Shown: positions 17,026 to 25,840 of the stretch, one piece after another
Position numbering within the stretch: position 1 is the stretch's first letter
How the letters are laid out: the number at the start of each line of letters is the position of its first letter
From: an uncultured Bacilli bacterium
GTDB taxonomy: Bacteria > Bacillota_I > Bacilli_A > RF39 > UBA660
Direction of reading: 5' to 3'
NCBI GenBank assembly: GCA_934167785.1
Contig: CAKPLX010000007.1
Span: 1 to 41,592 of the forward strand
DNA length: 41,592 bases
The notes under the pieces: model-generated
Databases searched by the model: none
Seen by the model: only the letters and a program-made list of their open reading frames with translations
Told to the model about the DNA's origin: nothing
Made by a program: the position numbers and the translations under genes

Positions 17026-18066
17026 TTATTTTTCTCCTTTAATATATTTACTTAAAATATCAGCAATAGCAGAAGCTGTATTATATACTTCCTCTACCGA
17101 ATTTTCCGTGCCCCCTACTTCAAATAAAAGAGTATTTTGACTAAAGTCTTGATTATAAACGCCATTTACTTTTAAGCCGGTTTTTTGCATAATTCCTCTT
17201 GATAAGGTTGGATAATATTTTTCAAATAAAGCATTTAAATTGGTAGCAACTTTGTTATTTTCTTCCCAGTTAGGGTGATCCTTACCCACTACAAATAAAA
17301 CTTTGGCATAATTTTTATTATTAATTGTTGCGGTTGTATATTTTTTCTCCACACTATCTCGGTGGAGGTCAATAAAGTACTTTAAAGTTGGATATTGTTT
17401 CTTTTTTTCTTCCATTAATTTTCTAGATGCTTGATAAGAATAAGAATAATTCCATTGATTGGCCGCTAAAATATCGCTCATATTGGCTTCTTCTACAATA
17501 GCACTAATTCCTAATTTAGATAAATTTTCTCTAAGAACATAACTTACCATCATTACATTAGGGGTAATCCCATAGATGTCTAAATTTTCATTACTATAAT
17601 TTTCTAATTGATGAGAATTATATAAATAGACGATTGGACTAGTGGTGGTTTTAGGATTAGGATCTTGGATATAATCGCTTACTTTTTTTAAATCTTCCAT
17701 ATCACTATAATCATCATTATATTCTAAGCTAATGGTTTTGGTTTTATTCCTAAACTTTTCATTTCCATATTTTAAAATACTTCCATTTAAAATAGTCTTT
17801 GGATTTTGAAAATCGATTTGAAAAAGAAATTTCATGGTAGTATTTACTAAGTTGGTTGTTTTATATTTTGATAAAATGTTGGCATTGCCAGTAGAAATAA
17901 GTAAATTAATAAATTCTTCATTAGAAATTTTTTTATTTTGTTTCATAGAAAAATAGAAAGCATACGAAAATCCTAAATAGATTAGGGTTAAATAAAAAAG
18001 TAATTTTATTCTTCTAAAGAACTTTCTTTTTTTAGGGTTCTTTAAATTCATCTTTTTATGTGCCAT
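17026..18066 (-). CDS. spoIIP: SpoIIP-type peptidoglycan amidase
   Basis: 346 residues from ATG 18064-18066, which has AGGTGA 5 nt upstream; the earlier ATG in frame lacks a site. One N-terminal TM (about 22-42) anchors an outer domain. The amidase region (about 155-340) has VYLYNSHQLENY (catalytic His and the following glutamate), FIDLHRDS (second metal-site His) and LLFEVGGTENSVEE (catalytic Glu). SpoIIP cleaves the stem peptide from glycan strands during engulfment in endospore formers, together with SpoIID and SpoIIM. No other sporulation gene is in this window. In this lineage it may have a spore-independent wall role. Confidence 0.9.
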   Translation of the reverse strand: MAHKKMNLKNPKKRKFFRRIKLLFYLTLIYLGFSYAFYFSMKQNKKISNEEFINLLISTGNANILSKYKTTNLVNTTMKFLFQIDFQNPKTILNGSILKYGNEKFRNKTKTISLEYNDDYSDMEDLKKVSDYIQDPNPKTTTSPIVYLYNSHQLENYSNENLDIYGITPNVMMVSYVLRENLSKLGISAIVEEANMSDILAANQWNYSYSYQASRKLMEEKKKQYPTLKYFIDLHRDSVEKKYTTATINNKNYAKVLFVVGKDHPNWEENNKVATNLNALFEKYYPTLSRGIMQKTGLKVNGVYNQDFSQNTLLFEVGGTENSVEEVYNTASAIADILSKYIKGEK

Positions 18067-18123
18067 CTTATCACCTAGAATAAATATATAAAACAAGTGC
18101 ATCAAATATTGTCGATTAGAGAA

Positions 18124-18181
18124 AAAATACTTAAACTTATCTTTCTTACTAAAAATAGAAAAAAGATTTTTTAAGTATTTT
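18124..18181 (-). terminator. terminator after the TVP38-like gene
   Basis: AAAATACTTAAA (18124-18135) and TTTAAGTATTTT (18170-18181) form a perfect 12-bp outer stem, and an inner ATCTTT/AAAAGAT pairing can extend it. On the minus strand a T run follows (about 18127-18122). It separates the TVP38 gene from spoIIP. Confidence 0.65.
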
Positions 18182-18184
18182 ACG

Positions 18185-18766
18185 TTAATCAGAAATTGCT
18201 GGTAAATAATAAGTAAAAAGACTATAGAAAATTAAAGCAAATGGTTTTCCTACTAAGATAATCAAAAGAAAGGTGCTTAATTTCATTTTACTTAAACCAG
18301 CGATATAACAAAGTAAATCATCTGGTAGACCCGGTAGAAAAATTCCCCAGAAAAAAATTTTATTAAAACGATTATCACGAATATATTTTAAATATTTATT
18401 AATTGTTTCTTCTTTAAAAAATTTTTCTACTATTTTTATCCCATAACTTCTAGATAAAAGGAAAGCAATTAAAGAGCCTAGTACAAGGCCAATATAATTA
18501 TAGATAAATCCTAAAATCGGACCAAAGGCAAGAACGCCTGCTAGGCAACTTGCTCCTCCAGGAATTACAGGAAAGACAACTTGACCTATTTGTAATAATA
18601 TAAAGAATATACTCGCGAATATTCCAAACTTTTTCATATATTGTATTAATACTGTTTTATCCTCTAGTATGCCTAATTTAAAAGCATAAATAATAAAAGC
18701 AATTAGGCATACTGTTGTTATTATTGTAATAATATTAAAAATTCTTTGTAATTTTTCTTTACTCAA
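18185..18766 (-). CDS. TVP38/TMEM64 (DedA-like VTT domain) membrane protein
   Basis: 193 residues, the family's usual length, with about six hydrophobic segments. The VTT core is visible: FPVIPGGASCLAGVLAFGP, then GFIYNYIGLVLGSLIAFLLSRSYG, the conserved glycine-rich re-entrant region with the F/Y-x-x-x-R motif. GIFLPGLPDDLLCYIAGL is the second re-entrant loop with its conserved proline and aspartates. Members are linked to undecaprenyl-phosphate or phospholipid scrambling. It starts with TTG; the ribosome site GAAGGAAA lies about 7 nt upstream and no better start exists. It is a single-gene unit bounded by terminators. Confidence 0.9.
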   Translation of the reverse strand: MSKEKLQRIFNIITIITTVCLIAFIIYAFKLGILEDKTVLIQYMKKFGIFASIFFILLQIGQVVFPVIPGGASCLAGVLAFGPILGFIYNYIGLVLGSLIAFLLSRSYGIKIVEKFFKEETINKYLKYIRDNRFNKIFFWGIFLPGLPDDLLCYIAGLSKMKLSTFLLIILVGKPFALIFYSLFTYYLPAISD

Positions 18767-18826
18767 AATTGTTTCCTTCTTTCATTTTGCTATTATATCT
18801 ATAATACATTATAGAAATATTTGGGC

Positions 18827-18848
18827 TAAAAAGTCAATATTATGACTT
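18827..18848 (-). terminator. terminator of the glycosyltransferase gene
   Basis: Minus strand: AAGTCA (18848-18843), a 6-nt loop, TGACTT (18836-18831), then a T run (18831-18827). It overlaps the stop codon of the gene at 18840-19865. Confidence 0.6.
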
Positions 18849-19865
18849 CCTTTTTTGCAAAGATCGCTTTTTTCTTTGGGAAGAAGTCTTTTTTTTGGTT
18901 CTTCCTAGAGCCAGATATTCTTCAAGAATATTACTTTTGACTGTGGAACTTAAGATGGCTAAATCCATCTTTTCTAAGTTTCCATATCTTTGATAAGTCA
19001 TTTCATACAAAAGTGTTTTTAACTCTTCTTTCATTTTTTCAGTAATGTTCCAAAATTCTAGTTCCTCTACTCTTTTAAAAATTGCTGAAAGACAAATGAT
19101 ATATAATGAATTTTTATATTTTTGTTTTTGATAAAAGTGAGGAAAGTTCATGATATGATCGGTAATTTTAAAAATATCCAAAATATTTTTATTGGCATGA
19201 TAATTTATTGAGGAAATGCCTTTGGTGATATCTCTTCGGTAGAAGTAATCACTATTATTGATTTCTAAAATATTTTTCGCTTTTATTTCCATTGTAGTGG
19301 TGAATAAGATATCTTCCCATTTACAATTTTTTAGAAATTTTTCCTGTTTAATTAATTTCTTTTTAAATACTTTGTTACAAACGGAGGGACTTAGATCTGG
19401 TAATTGCTTAATTTTATTTTTTCCATGAAGAAGATATCCATTTTTACTTGATGCGTAAGATAAATCTTCATTTAGGTACAAATTATCTTTTACAAATAAA
19501 AGTCTTGTTTCGATGATATCAGGAAAGTGATTTTGTTTAGCAAATTCATATATTTTTTGATACATAGAATTATTTACATAGTCATCGCTGTCAACAAAAC
19601 CAATGTACTCTCCCGTTGCTTTTTTAATTCTTAGATTTCTTGTGGCTCCTACCCCAAGGTTGGTGCTGTTACAAAATATTTTTATTTGTGGAAATTTCTG
19701 AGCAAATTTTTTTAAGATAGATAGTGATCCATCTGTTGAGTGATCGTCAATGGCTAATATTTCGATTTCATCTTTAGAAATAGTTTGATGGACTAGAGAA
19801 CTAAGACAGGATTCTAAATGATCTTCACTATTATAAACTGGGACAATGACACTTATTTTTTTCAT
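18840..19865 (-). CDS. family 2 glycosyltransferase
   Basis: 341 residues. The GT-A domain is clear: KKISVIVPVYNSEDHLESCL, then IEILAIDDHSTDGSL, TNLGVGATRNLRIKKATGEY and FVDSDDYV, the metal-binding DxD. The C-terminal half is helical, as in WcaA/EpsJ-like enzymes that extend surface glycans on the cytoplasmic face. The tail is very basic (RTKKKTSSQRKKRS), which could hold it at the membrane. The ATG has AGGAAG upstream. It is transcribed alone, but lies in a region with an LCP ligase and nucleotidyltransferase, which suggests wall or surface polymer synthesis. The sugar donor is unknown. Confidence 0.92.
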   Translation of the reverse strand: MKKISVIVPVYNSEDHLESCLSSLVHQTISKDEIEILAIDDHSTDGSLSILKKFAQKFPQIKIFCNSTNLGVGATRNLRIKKATGEYIGFVDSDDYVNNSMYQKIYEFAKQNHFPDIIETRLLFVKDNLYLNEDLSYASSKNGYLLHGKNKIKQLPDLSPSVCNKVFKKKLIKQEKFLKNCKWEDILFTTTMEIKAKNILEINNSDYFYRRDITKGISSINYHANKNILDIFKITDHIMNFPHFYQKQKYKNSLYIICLSAIFKRVEELEFWNITEKMKEELKTLLYEMTYQRYGNLEKMDLAILSSTVKSNILEEYLALGRTKKKTSSQRKKRSLQKRKS

Positions 19866-19990
19866 GATTCATCACTTCCTTAAGTATTCCTTATTATACA
19901 TCAAAATGAATTATTTGTCACAAAAAATAATAACCACAAGTTAACTTTAGAACTTCCCCTAGATTAATTTTATCTTTTGAAAGAATTTGT

Positions 19991-20018
19991 TTGATCTTTT
20001 GTTTTTTCATGTTAAAAT
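19991..20018 (+). promoter_or_regulatory. promoter of the 84-aa plus-strand gene
   Basis: TTGATC (19991-19996), 16-bp spacer, TAAAAT (20013-20018). The transcript would start about 25 nt before the ATG at 20051. Confidence 0.55.
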
Positions 20019-20050
20019 CAGGTAAAAAACGAAATGGAGATGGTAATTTT

Positions 20051-20305
20051 ATGAACAAATATGACTATGATAATATTACATCTAAAATTAAAATTTTAGA
20101 AATAAAATTTAAGAGAATACAATTTCAAAAAAAATATTTGAACGTTTTGCGTCCCTCTTTTTTGATGATTTCGGATTGGAAAAATTGGCAGTTGAAGTGT
20201 GATTTATTAATTCAAGAAGAACAAATGATTACTGATTCTTTATGTCAATCTTATTTTGAACTAGAGAATTTTTTTATGGAAAAAAAGAAGAAACAAAAGG
20301 ATTAA
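20051..20305 (+). CDS. small charged coiled-coil protein of unknown function
   Basis: 84 residues from ATG 20051, with GGAGATGG upstream. It is predicted helical, with heptad-like ITSKIKILEIKFKRIQF at the start and a lysine-rich end (MEKKKKQKD). The middle holds two tryptophans (SDWKNWQLKCDLL). No family is recognised. It is the only plus-strand gene within 25 kb of minus-strand genes and has its own promoter, so it is probably real. It converges on the membrane protein gene at 20312. Confidence 0.6.
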   Translation: MNKYDYDNITSKIKILEIKFKRIQFQKKYLNVLRPSFLMISDWKNWQLKCDLLIQEEQMITDSLCQSYFELENFFMEKKKKQKD

Positions 20306-20326
20306 CATCTCTTAAGCTTCTTCTTT
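20284..20326. terminator. weak bidirectional hairpin between convergent genes
   Basis: AAAGAAGAA (20284-20292) can pair with TTCTTCTTT (20318-20326) around a 25-nt loop, overlapping the stops of both convergent genes. The long loop makes it doubtful. Confidence 0.35.
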
Positions 20327-21802
20327 ATTATTGGCTAAATACTCATATAACATAAATCTTCCCTCTTTATGAAGAAGTTTATAATTTGATGATGAGGCTA
20401 AAATTTGGTTTAAATCAGTATCTTTATAAATTAAGATATGGGTAATTCCATATTTTTGGAAAACTCGTCCGTATTTTTCAGTAATTTTCATTGATTCATC
20501 AAAGATATCAGTTTGATGATTAAATGGTTTAGTGTATAGATCACTTCTTGAATCAACAAAGACTTTAATATCTTGATAGATAAGGTAACTTCCGAAATCA
20601 TATTCGTTGTATAGTTTTACTTTATCTAAATCAAGATTTTTCTTCATATAATCAACCATAGCTACTGGATAAGTATTAGCATCAATAAATTGTTCTTGAT
20701 AATTGATATTATATACAAGTCCTGAAGTAATCACAATGGTTACTAAAACAATAAAAAGGCTATACCAAGGTAAATTATAATCTAGAGAAGTACTTCCCTT
20801 TATTTTACCAATATTACAAATTAATCGACATAGATAAAACATTCCTATTACTGCTAATAAAGCAATATGTCTTACAGATAAAAAGGACATGAATAGCAAT
20901 CCTAAAATCATAAAAAGATCAGAAAGACGAATTTTTACTTTTGTAAAGATTAGAGGAATAAGGAAAATGAATAAATAGCCTATAACAAAGAAATTTTCTA
21001 TTAATACTAATGGTTTATGTTCATTAATATATTTCATTGTATCCCCTTGTAAAATTTTAATAAAATAAGTATAAGGAACATCACCAATTGGAGTTAATAA
21101 TCCTAGTGGTAAACTAATTAGAAAAGTAAAAAATAAATATTTCATATTCTCTTCTTTTTTGACTTCTATTTTATTTTCAAAAATTCCTAAATTTGGTTTA
21201 TCTTTTATTTTATCCATGATTTTTTTAACAAGATATTCACATAGATAAGGTAACATTAAAATGAAATAAAATGGCCATACTGCAGCGTGAAGATTAGCAA
21301 TTAAAATATTTAACAGGAACAAAAGGAACATATATCTCTTTTTTCCATTTTTTAATAATTGCTCGATGAAGATAACTTCTACTAAAAATAATAAGTAAGT
21401 GATTAACTGTGCCCTTGCAGTAACAAAACGAGCCAACATAATCATCGCTAAAATACTAAATAGTAAACTCGCAAAATAACTTTTATTTTTCTTAATATTA
21501 GCTAGATAAAAAATTATCCCAATGATCATAAAGGTAAGTATTGTTACTTGATAAAGTCCTTGTAATCCTCCTACTTGATATAATTTGTAAGTTATTACAT
21601 CATATAACCAATGTGGGTAGGTATAGTTTAAGGTGTGAATGGAAAAATGATCTTTCATATCAATTCCATTTTTTAAGATGGATTGTCCTACTTTAATGGT
21701 GTAAAAAGTATCATTTTGAAAACTTCTTGAAGTAAAAGCAATACAAATCATTAAAATCATCAAGATACTAATTACAATTACTGGTTTTTTGTTTTTTGTC
21801 AT
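20312..21802 (-). CDS. polytopic membrane protein, GT-C-type glycosyltransferase-like
   Basis: 496 residues with about ten to eleven TMs, first at about 8-24. The first outer loop has NDTFYTIKVGQSILKNGIDMKDHFS and HWLYDVITYKLYQ. The acidic residue after TM1, followed by an xxWLxDV motif, is the pattern of GT-C enzymes that use lipid-linked sugar donors. A short soluble tail (about 400-496) follows the last TM, with ILIYKDTDLNQILASS. It lies 3 bp downstream of the nucleotidyltransferase gene with GGAGGAATAAATC before its ATG, so it is co-expressed. The exact reaction is unknown; it could instead be a polymerase- or flippase-like protein. Confidence 0.7.
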   Translation of the reverse strand: MTKNKKPVIVISILMILMICIAFTSRSFQNDTFYTIKVGQSILKNGIDMKDHFSIHTLNYTYPHWLYDVITYKLYQVGGLQGLYQVTILTFMIIGIIFYLANIKKNKSYFASLLFSILAMIMLARFVTARAQLITYLLFLVEVIFIEQLLKNGKKRYMFLLFLLNILIANLHAAVWPFYFILMLPYLCEYLVKKIMDKIKDKPNLGIFENKIEVKKEENMKYLFFTFLISLPLGLLTPIGDVPYTYFIKILQGDTMKYINEHKPLVLIENFFVIGYLFIFLIPLIFTKVKIRLSDLFMILGLLFMSFLSVRHIALLAVIGMFYLCRLICNIGKIKGSTSLDYNLPWYSLFIVLVTIVITSGLVYNINYQEQFIDANTYPVAMVDYMKKNLDLDKVKLYNEYDFGSYLIYQDIKVFVDSRSDLYTKPFNHQTDIFDESMKITEKYGRVFQKYGITHILIYKDTDLNQILASSSNYKLLHKEGRFMLYEYLANNKEEA

Positions 21803-21805
21803 GAT

Positions 21806-22690
21806 TTATTCCTCCCATAAATTCTTTGGATAAACTCCTTTTTGAATTAATTTTTCTATATTTTTTTGTAAATTTTCTAAATCTTTATGATAAGTCATTC
21901 CATAAAAATTCGAGGTAGTTGATAATACAAATACATTTGCTTTTTTTGAATCAATTACTTTTTGGACAATTGCTGGCAAATAAAATTCTTGTGTCTCTAA
22001 ATTTTCTTTTTGACTTAAAAATTCTTTGAAATAAATTTTTGCTTCTTTAAAAATTGATGGAGTAAAACCAAATAAATTTAAGGAAACTAGTGTGTTTTCT
22101 TTTAAAATATGTTGTTTATCTTGATCATAAGATATCATTTTTCCCTCTTTTTTTTGGATTTTTGGGCATTCCGTTATTTTTTTTAAATAATTGCCTTCTT
22201 TTTCACAGATTCCTCTTGATACACATCCATTGCCACTTAAAGTATTTTTTAAAGGATACGCTACCATGGCATATTGATTTTCTTTAGCATTTCTTAAAAA
22301 TTCTCCTAATTTTAAAAAGGCATCCCTACCATAAAAATCATCTGCATTAATAACCATAAAAGGGCTATTTACTTCTTTTTCACTAGCTAATAGTGCTTGT
22401 CCTGTTCCCCAAGGTTTTTGTCTTTTGGTATTTACCTTTATTGGAGTTTCTTCTAATTCTTGATAAACATAACTTACTTCAATATTTTTTTTGATTCTTT
22501 TTCCAATAGTTTCTTTGAATGATTGTTCCATTTCTTTTTTGATGACAAATATTACTTTGTTCACTCCTGCTTGTTTGGCATCATAGATTGAGTAATCAAT
22601 CAAAAACTCCCCATTTGGGCCTACTGGCGTTAATTGTTTTAATCCGCCAAATCGACTTCCCATACCAGCGGCCATTACTACTAAATTCAA
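21806..22690 (-). CDS. nucleotidyltransferase (sugar- or choline-phosphate type)
   Basis: 294 residues with an NTP-transferase Rossmann-like fold. LVVMAAGMGSRFGGLKQLTPVG is the G-x-G-x-R-x9-K signature of this superfamily, and FMVINADDFYGRDAF holds the metal-binding acidic pair. Such enzymes make NDP-sugars or CDP-alcohols for wall polymers. The start is TTG at 22688-22690, with AGGAGG 6 nt upstream. It follows a leader of about 130 nt and precedes a GT-C-like membrane protein. Together these suggest a donor-synthesis and transfer pair. Which nucleotide and sugar are used cannot be told from the sequence. Confidence 0.85.
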   Translation of the reverse strand: MNLVVMAAGMGSRFGGLKQLTPVGPNGEFLIDYSIYDAKQAGVNKVIFVIKKEMEQSFKETIGKRIKKNIEVSYVYQELEETPIKVNTKRQKPWGTGQALLASEKEVNSPFMVINADDFYGRDAFLKLGEFLRNAKENQYAMVAYPLKNTLSGNGCVSRGICEKEGNYLKKITECPKIQKKEGKMISYDQDKQHILKENTLVSLNLFGFTPSIFKEAKIYFKEFLSQKENLETQEFYLPAIVQKVIDSKKANVFVLSTTSNFYGMTYHKDLENLQKNIEKLIQKGVYPKNLWEE

Positions 22691-22829
22691 ATTATCCCTC
22701 CTAAACTTTCATTTTGAAAAAAGAATACTATTATTTTGATCAGTTAAATAAATCTTAGTGGCTTTAATTTCTATTTTAGAAAAACAAATGTATTTTATTT
22801 TTTTATATTCTAACCACATTGTTATTATA
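22691..22829 (-). promoter_or_regulatory. promoter and long leader of the nucleotidyltransferase operon
   Basis: A TATAAT (22829-22824, minus strand) with a weak -35 would give a leader of about 130 nt. Within it, GUGGUU near the 5' end can pair with AGCCAC further down, closing a large AU-rich loop. No known riboswitch core was recognised. Confidence 0.4.
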
Positions 22830-22874
22830 ACATATCTTAATTGATTAAAGGTAAGGATTTAATTAATAGTAAAT

Positions 22875-22910
22875 AAAAAAACTAAAGAAAAGTTTTCTTT
22901 AATTTTTTTA
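22875..22910 (-). terminator. terminator of the housekeeping operon's last gene
   Basis: TAAAGAAAA (22883-22891) and TTTTCTTTA (22893-22901) form a stem with almost no loop; in practice about 7 bp with a 4-5 nt loop. A T run follows on the minus strand (22881-22875). It overlaps the stop codon of the gene at 22882. Confidence 0.6.
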
Positions 22911-23796
22911 AATCTTTATTATTTAGATTTTTTTGAATCATATCTTTTAAGATTTCCAATCTTTCTTTAAAGTTATCGTTTTTTTGATAGAAGGGATTAT
23001 TTAAAATATTTTTATATACTTGATAGATAAAAGAAGATAATTCTGTAGGAGAAAGTAAATAAAATAAGCTTTCTAAGTCTAATTGATTTAGGATTTGTTC
23101 TATTTTAGAAATAGGACTGGGATCAAAGTAATTTCTAAAAAATTCATCTAAAGCATTATTTAAACAATCTTGATAAACCGCATTTACCAATTGTTCATCT
23201 TGCTGAAAAGAAAAGCATTTTTCGCGACCATGATTTTTATTTTGCTCTTGAAAAAATGTGGGTGCAAACCATTCAGTTATTTTATATTGATATCTTATTG
23301 AATATTCATAATTTATTAAGAAAGTTTTGCCTAAGTATTTTCTTTCTTCTGGGCTAAGAGAATAAAATTTGGTTAGAAGACTTTGAACATAATCAATACT
23401 ATATTGAACACTGATTGCAACTTCATTTTCTGATTCAAATAATTCTTGGTTGAGCTTCATAGAAAGAAAAGGATTTTTATATTCAGGCATTAAGATATAT
23501 TTCATAATTCTTGATAAAACCATCGATTTAGCTCTTGGTTCAAAATCACATTGATTAATTAATAGTTCAGCAATTTGATAGTATTTTTGATAATTTTCGA
23601 TCGTAAATTGACAAGAATGATAGACTTTATTTTCCATTTCAAGAAAAACATTTAATAATTCTAAATTTTCTTGGTATTTATCTTGTTGATTGGCTAGTAA
23701 ATTTTGTTTTAAATCTTCATCAAGTAACCATATACTATATGCTATATTCATCCAATCTTTTAGTTTTTCATAAGTTTTTTCTTTTTTTAAACGCAT
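22882..23796 (-). CDS. uncharacterised helical protein
   Basis: 304 residues, soluble, rich in Gln, Asn, Leu and aromatic residues, with no TM or signal. Predicted all-helical. A central tract (NYEYSIRYQYKITEWFAPTFFQ) and a C-terminal run of Leu-rich helices (LYNILNNPFYQKNDNFKERLEIL in outline) are the main features. No family is recognised. ATG 23794-23796 has AGGTGAT upstream. It is the last gene of the long minus-strand operon, 49 bp downstream of the repeat-protein gene, and ends at a good terminator. Confidence 0.75.
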   Translation of the reverse strand: MRLKKEKTYEKLKDWMNIAYSIWLLDEDLKQNLLANQQDKYQENLELLNVFLEMENKVYHSCQFTIENYQKYYQIAELLINQCDFEPRAKSMVLSRIMKYILMPEYKNPFLSMKLNQELFESENEVAISVQYSIDYVQSLLTKFYSLSPEERKYLGKTFLINYEYSIRYQYKITEWFAPTFFQEQNKNHGREKCFSFQQDEQLVNAVYQDCLNNALDEFFRNYFDPSPISKIEQILNQLDLESLFYLLSPTELSSFIYQVYKNILNNPFYQKNDNFKERLEILKDMIQKNLNNKDLKKLKKTFL

Positions 23797-23845
23797 AAAA
23801 TCACCTCTTATTGGTAGCTATTATAGCATAAATATTGATTTTAGG

Positions 23846-25432
23846 TTATAAACTTTTTAAGCATTCTTGAAAATAATCATCATGAACAATTTCTGAGTTT
23901 TTAAAATATCCTTCTAAATCAAAAGATAATTTTTTATTATTTCCTCTAATATAATAGACCATTCGAAAGGCATAATTAATAATTCTTTTTAATTCTCTTT
24001 TATCCATCATTGATAAATCAATATAAGATAAGTTATTAAAATTCTTATCAATTACGTAGCGCATAAAACGATAACTATTGCTAAGAGGAATAGGATATTT
24101 TCCATCAATTAAAAATTCTTCATTGTGAAATTCATATTCTTTTTTTTCAATATAGAATAAAATATTTTCGACAACACTTTTGGTATGATTTAGTTGAAAA
24201 AAATCAATATATTTTATGATTGGTACTTTATTTTTAAAAAAATAACCCAGCATTTTTTTATTTTCAATTAATCTTTGATTCATGCGATGTCCATCTTCTA
24301 AAAAGTCTTCCAATTTGAAGTGATAATGTAGTTCTTTCATTCTTGAAAAACTTAAATCAATTAATTTATCATTTTCTTCTTTTTTATTTAATCGGCTTAC
24401 GGCAATCCATCTGAAATCTTTCATAATTAAATACTGCATAAAGGCATAATTTTCTAAAAATAGATCATGAAAAGGATAATTCATAATATCAATATTTTCA
24501 TGATTTTTTTCTAATTGTTCAGTAATTCGATCGATAATTTTCTGACGAATGGTATCTGGTAGATGGTGCCAAGTAATATAGGAAATATTATCTATATTAT
24601 CCTGTAATAAATACTGAATAAATTCCATATCCTCATTTAAATAACTAGCTAAAGAGAAGTTTTCTTCGACAATTTTTAGAAATTCAGGATTTTTCTTTAG
24701 AGAAGTAATAATTGTTTTTGTTAAAAGATTTTTTCCTGTAATTGTAGTTTGATTTAATACTTCTTCTGTTAAATGTTTAATGTAGCAAATATTTGTTTCA
24801 ATTAAGTATAAAATAAAATCGAAATTTTGGGCTAATTCCTTTGGGAGAGTCTGATCATTTTTTAAAAACGCATCAATTGGCGCATGTTTTTCTCTAGCTT
24901 TTACCAAAGAGAGTTGAATAAGTTCTCTTTGGCTAGTAATACACTTGTCATTATATACTAAATATTTAATATTGCGAAAATCAAGAGAAGTTACATAACG
25001 CATAAAATCAATATTTTGGCTTAAAGATATCGGTAATTTATCAGGGTAAATTAATAAATTTTTAATATCTAGGGTTAAGTGGTCTTCCTTTATTATTTCT
25101 AAACTATAGGAAATTAAGTATTCCTTTTTTTCTTCTTCTAATTTAAATTTATCAATTAAAGATAAGTTATTAATATTTAATTCAATAATTGATTTATCAA
25201 AATAGTAACAATTATAAAAAGTTATTTCTTCATTATTAGAATAAACTCTTGATTCTTTTGTATTAAAGTAAGCATCAATTGGAAAATTAGGATCTAATTT
25301 TTCAAAATACTTATCTAGAACTTTTCTTCTTGTATTTTTATTTAATAAAAAAAATTCTTTAGTGTGATAAGAAAGATTGATTGGATCTTTTAATATCTTA
25401 TATTTTAATAAAAATATCAATGCTTTTATCAT
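23846..25432 (-). CDS. protein of six approximately 63-residue tandem repeats, unknown function
   Basis: 528 residues, soluble. A regular repeat is visible. An N-x-x-F-M-x-Y-V/L-I core recurs with its Phe (or equivalent) near residues 143, 206, 271, 331, 394 and 456, giving periods of 63, 65, 60, 63 and 62. After each core comes D/N-F-x-N-I-x-Y-I/L, and before it a P-x-x-L-S-x-N turn (PISLSQN, LPKELAQN, PIPLSNS). This regular helical-repeat build suggests a solenoid binding scaffold. I know no named family for it. The ATG has GAGGT upstream. It lies between the 103-aa and 304-aa genes in the same operon. Confidence 0.8.
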   Translation of the reverse strand: MIKALIFLLKYKILKDPINLSYHTKEFFLLNKNTRRKVLDKYFEKLDPNFPIDAYFNTKESRVYSNNEEITFYNCYYFDKSIIELNINNLSLIDKFKLEEEKKEYLISYSLEIIKEDHLTLDIKNLLIYPDKLPISLSQNIDFMRYVTSLDFRNIKYLVYNDKCITSQRELIQLSLVKAREKHAPIDAFLKNDQTLPKELAQNFDFILYLIETNICYIKHLTEEVLNQTTITGKNLLTKTIITSLKKNPEFLKIVEENFSLASYLNEDMEFIQYLLQDNIDNISYITWHHLPDTIRQKIIDRITEQLEKNHENIDIMNYPFHDLFLENYAFMQYLIMKDFRWIAVSRLNKKEENDKLIDLSFSRMKELHYHFKLEDFLEDGHRMNQRLIENKKMLGYFFKNKVPIIKYIDFFQLNHTKSVVENILFYIEKKEYEFHNEEFLIDGKYPIPLSNSYRFMRYVIDKNFNNLSYIDLSMMDKRELKRIINYAFRMVYYIRGNNKKLSFDLEGYFKNSEIVHDDYFQECLKSL

Positions 25433-25493
25433 TTTTTACCTCTTTCTATCTATCTTTATTTTATCAAAAAGAAAGGTAAAAAGAAAGTATTTT

Positions 25494-25805
25494 TTAATTT
25501 AACTTACTAATCTCATCATTAAAGACATCCCTTGCACTTTTTAGAATACGAATCAAATCTGATTTTGTCATTTGACTATTGCTATACCCCTCTCTCATTT
25601 TATCTTGATTAGTAAGATTTGCGGTATTCTTCCAATCTCTTCTAAAATTTTCACTTCCTGATGTACATAAAGTTTGTCCAATTAGCATAAAAAAATTCCC
25701 TAAAGCATTTTGTTCATTACTGTTTAATTTATCAATTAAGACATATCCAATTAAAAAGGCTGTAATCGTGATCAATTTTGCGGTTTCCCTATTTTGTTGA
25801 TTCAT
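25494..25805 (-). CDS. small protein with one hydrophobic segment
   Basis: 103 residues. A hydrophobic stretch (about 10-25, LITITAFLIGYVLIDKL) is followed by a second weaker one (NALGNFFMLIGQTLCTSG). A polar C-terminal half comes next, with Lys/Asp-rich helices (SDLIRILKSARDVFNDEI). The ATG has no clear ribosome site, so expression may depend on coupling to the gene 35 bp upstream. The family is unknown. It is similar in build to small phage-like or sporulation-like membrane proteins, but I cannot assign one. Confidence 0.6.
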   Translation of the reverse strand: MNQQNRETAKLITITAFLIGYVLIDKLNSNEQNALGNFFMLIGQTLCTSGSENFRRDWKNTANLTNQDKMREGYSNSQMTKSDLIRILKSARDVFNDEISKLN

Positions 25806-25840
25806 ATTACAGCATATGTTTTTTTCTTTAACTATATTCT

